DNA of 37,045 bases from contig NZ_JAVIFX010000051.1 of NCBI RefSeq assembly GCF_031157255.1, positions 1-37,045 of the forward strand, given 5' to 3'. Source of the DNA: Bradyrhizobium sp. LHD-71 (GTDB taxonomy: Bacteria; Pseudomonadota; Alphaproteobacteria; Rhizobiales; Xanthobacteraceae). Below, one piece after another: positions 32,673 to 37,045 of this stretch. The stretch's first letter is position 1; the number at the start of each line of letters is the position of its first letter. The position numbers and the translations under genes are program-made. The notes under the pieces are model-generated. The model was not told where the DNA came from. It did no database searches and saw nothing but the letters and a program-made list of their open reading frames with translations.

Positions 32673-34715
32673 CTACACGAACACGAAGTCGTCGGCGCCG
32701 AATGAGGCGAGGTTGGCTTTCTGGATCTCGATCGCGTCGCCAGAGTCCAGGGTGATGAGGACGCTGGTGCCGACCTGCGCCATATGCGACTGCAGCGCGG
32801 CGAAATCGGCGACGACGTTCTGGTCGAACTGGACGACATCCTCGACGCCGTGGCTGTCGTGGAACTGATTGATGATGTCACGGCCGAAGCCCGCGGCGAA
32901 CACGAACGTGTCCGAGCCGTTGCCGCCGTGCAGATAGTCGTTTCCCGCCTGGCCTGTCAGCACATCGTTGCCATTACCTCCGAACAGGTAATCGTTGCCC
33001 TCGCCGCCAACGATGTAATCATTGCCGTCATCGCCGTAGAGCTTGTCGATATCAGCGCCGCCGTCGATCACGTCGTTGCCGCTGCCGCCATGGACGAGAT
33101 CGCGGCCGAGCCCGCCGCGCACGGTGTCGTTGCCGGCGCCACCGTTGATCGTGTCATTGCCGTCGGCGCCTTCGAGCACATCGTTGTCAGTCGACGCGCC
33201 GAAGAACAGCGCCTGCCGGTCGCTCATGTCGTAGTCGATCGACCGGTTGTGATACAGATTCCACGTTCCGGGCGCGCTGGTGTTGACCGCCTCAGCAGCC
33301 GTCAGGTGCTGGCCGTTGACGGTGATGTCCTTGATGTAGAGGTTGCGGTCGCCGCTCTCGTTCCGCTCATCGTTGATGAAGGCGAACTTCAGGCTTTCGA
33401 TCGCTTGCGGATTGTCGAAGGTGAAGGTGAACGTCTGGCGCTCCGCCGCGGTGGCGGCCGGCGTGAATTCGACGACTTCGCCGACCGGCTGATCGTTCAA
33501 CAGCAACTGCATCCTCGCGCCAACCCCATCGACGACCGAGCCGAAGCCGGTGACGGTGACAGTCGTCGTCGCGAGCCGCGGAATCGGATCGGGCCCGCCG
33601 ACCAGCGTGTCGTTGCCGCCGCCACCGCGCAGCGTGTCGTCACCGAGACCGCCAGACAGGATATCGTTGCCGCCGCCGACTTCGATCAGATCGGCATCCG
33701 GCGAGCCTTCGAGCGTGCGAGACGTCGCCGGATTCGCGCCCGCGAACCAGTCGGTGATGAGCTGCTCGGCCGGCTTGTCCATCGGCGAGTACCCGGTCGG
33801 CTTGTAGGTGTTGTCGGGATCCCACTCCCAGAGGTGCGCGCCGCGAAACCAGCTTCCTTCCCCGCTCCACACCTTGAAGAACGCCTCGTAGGCGTCGCGC
33901 TGCTCGCCCAAATCCTGGGTCGAGGTGACGTTCCAGCCGCCGGGCCGGATGTTGGTGCCGTCAAGACTGCGATAGCCGGTTTCGGTGAACAGCAGCGGCT
34001 TGCCGTGCTCCAGCGACAAAGAATGGAAGAAATCCACCGGCGACTTGTGATCCATCACCGCGGCCCAGTAATCGTCCGCTGACACGTTGTACCAGGCGTC
34101 CACCATCTCCTGCACGGTCGGGTCCAGTTCCGTCGTCAGCGGCGGATACGCGTTGACGCCGATCTGATCGACCGCGTCCCAGAAGCTCACATGGTTCGCT
34201 TCATCGGTGGCCGCGGCGTAGGTGATTGTTCCATCATAGACGTCACGCACCGCCGCAATGATGTCGAGCCAGTAACCGCGATTCTCCTCAACCGACAGCG
34301 CGCTCAGCTCGTTGCCGATCGAGAACTGCTCGACGCCCATTTGTTGGGCAAGCTGCGCAAACTCGACGATCTTCGCCTTATAGGACTCGAAGAACGTGTC
34401 CAGGTCCGCCGGCGACAGCGAGATCTGTCCGGTGCCGTCGAGCGGCGTCAGCAACGGCTTGAGCAGCACCGAAAGCCCGAGCTCATGCGCCTCGGCAATC
34501 GATTGCGCGAGATTGGCCATGCTTTCGGACTTGCCGGCGTGAGAGAACACCTGGCTGGATGTCTTCTCCTCGGTGAAGATGCGCGGCACGATCGAGATCG
34601 CATTGGCGTTGGTCGCAGCGACGCCGCTCATCGCTTCACGCGCCGAGTTCGTCAGGAGTTCCCCGTTCCAGTCCGACTGAAATCCGAATCCCTGAATGTC
34701 GAATATGCTGGCCAT
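32673..34715 (-). CDS. Type I-secreted RTX glycoside hydrolase with internal putative CBM
   Basis: A 680-residue exoprotein. ATG 34715 is fixed by AAGGAG 6 nt upstream. Residues 1-330 look like a TIM-barrel glycoside hydrolase of the GH113 / GTA-TIM kind: SIGNELSAL with candidate acid/base E136, then LLFTETGYRS with candidate nucleophile E245, and HLWEWDPDN. A first set of calcium-binding RTX nonapeptides follows (343-374, GGGNDILSGG type). A beta-sandwich segment at about 384-472 resembles a small carbohydrate-binding module. A second RTX array (510-600) is followed by a C-terminal secretion signal ending in hydrophobic DDFVFV. There is no N-terminal signal peptide, as expected for type I export. 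No ABC/MFP/TolC secretion genes lie nearby. The substrate, possibly a mannan or xylan-type polysaccharide, is inferred only. Confidence 0.85.
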   Translation of the reverse strand: MASIFDIQGFGFQSDWNGELLTNSAREAMSGVAATNANAISIVPRIFTEEKTSSQVFSHAGKSESMANLAQSIAEAHELGLSVLLKPLLTPLDGTGQISLSPADLDTFFESYKAKIVEFAQLAQQMGVEQFSIGNELSALSVEENRGYWLDIIAAVRDVYDGTITYAAATDEANHVSFWDAVDQIGVNAYPPLTTELDPTVQEMVDAWYNVSADDYWAAVMDHKSPVDFFHSLSLEHGKPLLFTETGYRSLDGTNIRPGGWNVTSTQDLGEQRDAYEAFFKVWSGEGSWFRGAHLWEWDPDNTYKPTGYSPMDKPAEQLITDWFAGANPATSRTLEGSPDADLIEVGGGNDILSGGLGDDTLRGGGGNDTLVGGPDPIPRLATTTVTVTGFGSVVDGVGARMQLLLNDQPVGEVVEFTPAATAAERQTFTFTFDNPQAIESLKFAFINDERNESGDRNLYIKDITVNGQHLTAAEAVNTSAPGTWNLYHNRSIDYDMSDRQALFFGASTDNDVLEGADGNDTINGGAGNDTVRGGLGRDLVHGGSGNDVIDGGADIDKLYGDDGNDYIVGGEGNDYLFGGNGNDVLTGQAGNDYLHGGNGSDTFVFAAGFGRDIINQFHDSHGVEDVVQFDQNVVADFAALQSHMAQVGTSVLITLDSGDAIEIQKANLASFGADDFVFV

Positions 34716-35019
34716 CGCCTGCTCCTTGTATTGAGTGTTTTGGATTTGTTGACTGGCAGAACGAAGCGGATGGCTCTTTGACTCGGTACCGCTCGCCGTT
34801 GCGAACGCAATCAGCTTACGCGTGTTTTTTGGCGAACGTCTGACGACGATGTGCGTTCGCGCATGGTGAATTGACACAAGCTCATGGCTGATCGCCGCTG
34901 AACCAGATCGCTAAAGTTGGATGGCTCTGAAGCCACGCGTCGCCATGTCGCGGACAATGCGATAACGGCACACACGATCGAGGCTTGACCGGAGTAGGTC
35001 TCGGCTTTTCGATCTCTAT
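34716..35019. other. Intergenic region between RTX hydrolase and lytic transglycosylase genes
   Basis: 304 bp between divergent genes, presumably holding both promoters. An imperfect inverted repeat GCGAACG (34832-34838) / CGTTCGC (34854-34860) lies about 120-145 bp upstream of the RTX gene start. The long leftward frame through this DNA has no ribosome site and looks spurious. I see no RNA gene. Confidence 0.45.
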
Positions 35020-35898
35020 ATGAAGCGGATGCACCGGATCGTCCTTGCTCTCGCCGCACTTCTGTTGTTCGGAGCCTCACTCGGCGCCGAACAGGCGCGC
35101 GCCGAGAGCAATGTGCAGGACGCCATCTGCCTGATGCTGGAGTCGGCGGCGCAGAAGCACGGCCTTCCGATCGAGTTCTTCGCCCGGCTGATCTGGCAGG
35201 AGAGCAGCTTCAGGGCCGAAGCCATCGGCCCGATCACCCGTAACGGAGCACGCGCGCAGGGAATCGCGCAGTTCATGCCGGGCACCGCCGCCGAACGCAA
35301 CCTGCTCGATCCGCTCGATCCCGTGCAGGCGCTGCCGAAAGCCGCGGAGTTCCTTCGCGAGCTGCGCGGCAAGTTCGGCAATCTCGGGCTCGCCGCGGCC
35401 GCCTACAACGCCGGCCCGCGCCGGGTCAGCGAGTGGCTGGCGGGCACGGGCGCGATGCCCGCCGAGACACGCAACTACGTGCTTGCGATCACCGGCCGCT
35501 CCGTCGAGGAATGGGCGAAGAGCGAGACGCAGGATGATGCTCGTCCGGCGCCGCTCAATTGCCCGCAGCTCATCGCCTCGGTCAAGCGAACGCCGCACAC
35601 CTACATGGCTTCGCTCGAGGAGCGCGTGAACCGGGCAACGCGGCAGCCCTGGAGCGTGCAGCTTGCGGCAGGGTTCTCCCGCGCGCTGGCGCTGTCGCAA
35701 TATTCGAAGCTGATGAGCCGATTCACCAAGGTGATCGGCAATCGCGATCCGGTCATCGACAGCTCTATTCTGCGCAGCCGCGGCACGCGCCCCTTCTATC
35801 AGGTGAGCATCGGCGCGCCGAGCCGTTCGGAAGCGGACGGTGTGTGCACGCAGATCCGCTCCGCCGGCGGCGCCTGCATAGTGCTGCGAAGATCATGA
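35020..35898 (+). CDS. Lytic transglycosylase (SLT domain) with SPOR-like C-terminus
   Basis: A 292-residue exported murein hydrolase. The Sec signal peptide occupies residues 1-28 (MKRMHRIVLALAALLLFGAS, cleavage near ARA). The SLT/goose-lysozyme-like domain has catalytic E61 in IWQESSFRAEAIGP, then AQGIAQFMPGTAAERN and the AAAYNAGPRRVSEWL motif. The last 35 residues (FYQVSIGAPSRSEADGVCTQ, IRSAGGACIVLR) look like a degenerate SPOR fold, which would direct the enzyme to denuded septal glycan. It cleaves MurNAc-GlcNAc bonds with anhydro-MurNAc formation in the periplasm. ATG 35029 is a possible alternative start. Nothing nearby, such as secretion or conjugation genes, points to a specialised role, so general cell-wall remodelling is likely. 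Confidence 0.9.
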   Translation: MKRMHRIVLALAALLLFGASLGAEQARAESNVQDAICLMLESAAQKHGLPIEFFARLIWQESSFRAEAIGPITRNGARAQGIAQFMPGTAAERNLLDPLDPVQALPKAAEFLRELRGKFGNLGLAAAAYNAGPRRVSEWLAGTGAMPAETRNYVLAITGRSVEEWAKSETQDDARPAPLNCPQLIASVKRTPHTYMASLEERVNRATRQPWSVQLAAGFSRALALSQYSKLMSRFTKVIGNRDPVIDSSILRSRGTRPFYQVSIGAPSRSEADGVCTQIRSAGGACIVLRRS

Positions 35899-35945
35899 TG
35901 GCGCGGGGCCACGGCCGTTTAGAAGGCCTCGTGCGGTGACCGGCC

Positions 35946-36233
35946 TCAGTCGGAACTGCGGGTGGCGTCGCGATCGGCGTCGAACAGCGCCTTCAACAGG
36001 CGCCAGAGCTCGCGGTGGCCGGCAGTCTGTCCGCCGCATTTGAGATAGTCCGCGATATCCATCCGGGAGGTGCGGAAGTCGACGGTTCCCCCGACCTGCG
36101 CCTCCAGATGCGCCTCGTCGCGCTCTATATAAAGAGTCTTGGTGTCGGTATCGAAGACGAGCGCCGAGCGGTCGGCATAGGTCACATCGGGGCCGGTCGT
36201 CTGACGATACAGCTCTCGTTTCAGGATAGCCAT
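35946..36233 (-). CDS. Small hypothetical protein
   Basis: A 95-residue protein that I do not recognise. GGGAG lies about 7 nt before the ATG and third-position GC is high, so coding is likely. It is soluble and acidic, with no signal peptide. Visible blocks are MAILKRELYRQTTGPDVTYA, a beta-like DRSALVFDTDTKTLYIERDE and a helical C-terminus with ELWRLLKALFDADRD. The alternation suggests a small beta-hairpin plus helices. I recall similar small proteins in Bradyrhizobium-type genomes without a known role. It converges with the lytic transglycosylase gene, 47 bp apart, and tRNA-Arg lies about 290 bp upstream on the other strand. Confidence 0.65.
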   Translation of the reverse strand: MAILKRELYRQTTGPDVTYADRSALVFDTDTKTLYIERDEAHLEAQVGGTVDFRTSRMDIADYLKCGGQTAGHRELWRLLKALFDADRDATRSSD

Positions 36234-36371
36234 TTCACGCTCCCGTCGCGCTTGTCGCTATAAGGCGAGCGTTTCCTCACATCCGCAATTTTATACAATG
36301 GGCGGTTGGACCAGTTATAGAAAAGCCGCAAACCGCCGCCGCAGTTCCATCTCTTCCCGGGAAAAAGGATC

Positions 36372-36419
36372 TTGGGTCGCGCACCGGCCGGCCCGGCCGA
36401 CGGGCCGACCGTGACCCAA
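36372..36419. repeat. Nested GC-rich inverted repeat
   Basis: Outer arms TTGGGTC (36372-36378) and GACCCAA (36413-36419) enclose inner arms CGGCCCG (36389-36395) and CGGGCCG (36401-36407) with loop GCCGA. The structure could form a stable cruciform or RNA hairpin in the 292-bp gap before tRNA-Arg. Its role is unknown. Confidence 0.45.
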
Positions 36420-36525
36420 CGAGCCTGGCCCCTCCTCGCTCCGTCCGATGGTAACGACTTCTCCCGCTTGCCCGCTCCGCTTGGGCGTTGCCCAGACCCG
36501 CCCGATCCGCTAGATCAGTCGCAAC

Positions 36526-36602
36526 GCACCCGTAGCTCAGCTGGATAGAGCGTTGCCCTCCGAAGGCAAAGGTCACACGTTCGAATCGTGTCGGGTGCGC
36601 CA
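36526..36602 (+). tRNA. tRNA-Arg (anticodon CCG)
   Basis: A 77-nt tRNA including an encoded CCA (36600-36602). The acceptor stem GCACCCG pairs with CGGGTGC (36592-36598). The D-arm has AGCTCAGCTGGATAGAGC. The anticodon stem TTGCC/GGCAA surrounds loop CTCCGAA, giving anticodon CCG at 36560-36562, which reads the arginine codon CGG. The T-arm contains GTTCGAATC. All stems pair without mismatch. It decodes a codon that is common in this GC-rich genome. No phage or island boundary is seen directly next to it inside the window. Confidence 0.97.
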
Positions 36603-36675
36603 ATTCCGAAAGCGCTTTAGCCCGACGCACTGTCCGGCCGACAAACATATTCAATTGTCAAACAGCCTGTGACCT

Positions 36676-36757
36676 GTAGCCCGGATGAGCGAAGCGACAT
36701 CCGGGTGAGACGTGTCGCAGAGTCGGCCCCGCATATCGCTTCGCTCATGCGGGCTAC
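36676..36757. repeat. GTAGCCCGG-family palindromic repeat, copy 4
   Basis: Begins GTAGCCCGGATGAGCGAAGC and ends CTCATGCGGGCTAC, about 82 bp. It lies about 74 bp downstream of tRNA-Arg and may help end its transcript. Confidence 0.75.
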
Positions 36758-37045
36758 AGACGTGCATCGTCGCCCCCGTTCTTTGTCCGGCCTGGGGCTT
36801 GCCGGTCTTCTTGCGCTTTTCCTTGGCCCGAAAGGGCTGTGCGGAACGCAAGGGCGTTTCACCGCGCCCGCGGCGCCGTGTGCTCTTGGGAAGCACACGG
36901 CTAAAAACAAATGCCACGGAGGAGGTTCAACGCCTGCGCTCCGCACGCGATGGTTCTTGCACGGCTTGCTGCATGTCCCCAGGCCTCGCCACTTTCGCTG
37001 GCTTCGCCCGGTTCGTGCGAACTCCTCGCCCGGACATGCACTTGG
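36758..37045. other. Non-coding end of window with one strong hairpin
   Basis: No credible gene is visible. The leftward frames here lack ribosome sites and run through the repeat. GCCGTGTGCT (36875-36884) and AGCACACGGC (36892-36901) form a perfect 10-bp hairpin with a 7-nt loop. On the plus strand TAAAAACAAA follows, so it is not a normal terminator. The rest, rich in GC with GGAGGAGG near 36918, may be repeat-derived. Confidence 0.45.

Noticed and set aside
34832-34860. GCGAACG/CGTTCGC as a further copy of the CTAGTGTC palindrome family
   Set aside because: The loop lacks the conserved ACTCGC-GCAA core and the ends lack CTAGTGTC, so symmetry alone is not enough.
36277-36946. Leftward open frames covering tRNA-Arg and the last GTAGCCCGG repeat
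   Set aside because: They are antisense to a tRNA or made largely of repeat sequence and have no ribosome sites. Such frames are common misannotations in this group.
36526-37045. Genomic island or prophage attachment at tRNA-Arg
   Set aside because: No integrase, no duplicated tRNA 3' end and no mobile genes are visible in the window. The window stops too soon after the tRNA to support the idea.

Overview
The window is about 37 kb of high-GC DNA with strong G/C preference at third codon positions. The gene content points to an alphaproteobacterium of the Bradyrhizobium/Rhodopseudomonas/Afipia group (Nitrobacteraceae): a RegB/RegA redox pair, an intracellular PHB depolymerase, MmcB, a tandem CtrA-type box, and the short palindromic intergenic repeats typical of that group. 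It reads as chromosomal. No transposase, integrase, phage gene or CRISPR array was seen. The taxon is inferred from gene content and repeat style, not from a marker gene.

Layout. Positions 1-9,400 are a housekeeping block: a small secreted protein, mutS, an exported M20 amidohydrolase, a polytopic membrane protein, glnD and a DUF1304 membrane protein. MITE-like palindromes bracket this block. Positions 9,400-14,420 hold a bifunctional penicillin-binding protein behind a CtrA-like triple half-site, then a leftward group of a YgjP-type metallopeptidase, PHB depolymerase and an Rnk-like GreA-fold protein. Positions 14,750-19,420 hold regB-regA, a small conserved ORF, mmcB, a glyoxalase-II-like MBL hydrolase and a nitroreductase.

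Positions 19,500-21,620 read leftward and contain a two-domain VOC protein and a class I DAHP synthase. The synthase is preceded by a leader that looks like a ribosome-mediated attenuator: a 27-codon peptide with the run YYFWFYRF, an intrinsic terminator, and a competing 7-bp pairing. Positions 21,900-32,520 are a catabolic-looking region: LLM flavin oxidoreductase, alkylsulfatase-like MBL enzyme, epoxide hydrolase, an Lrp regulator divergent from a stand-alone AceE/MdeB-like E1, a benzoylformate-decarboxylase-like ThDP enzyme, and a Bug/TctC binding protein.

Positions 32,600-37,045 hold a type-I-secreted RTX glycoside hydrolase, a lytic transglycosylase with a SPOR-like tail, a small hypothetical protein and tRNA-Arg(CCG), ending in non-coding repeat-rich DNA. 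Three repeat families occur. The first has CTAGTGTC ends, variable arms and a conserved loop. The second has GTAGCCCGG ends and sits mostly at 3' ends of genes. The third is a 36-bp unit beginning ATAGGCGAGCG.

The best candidates for something new are the aromatic-amino-acid attenuator before DAHP synthase, the arm-variable/loop-constant palindrome family, the tandem CtrA-like box before the PBP, and the RTX glycoside hydrolase with an internal putative carbohydrate-binding module.
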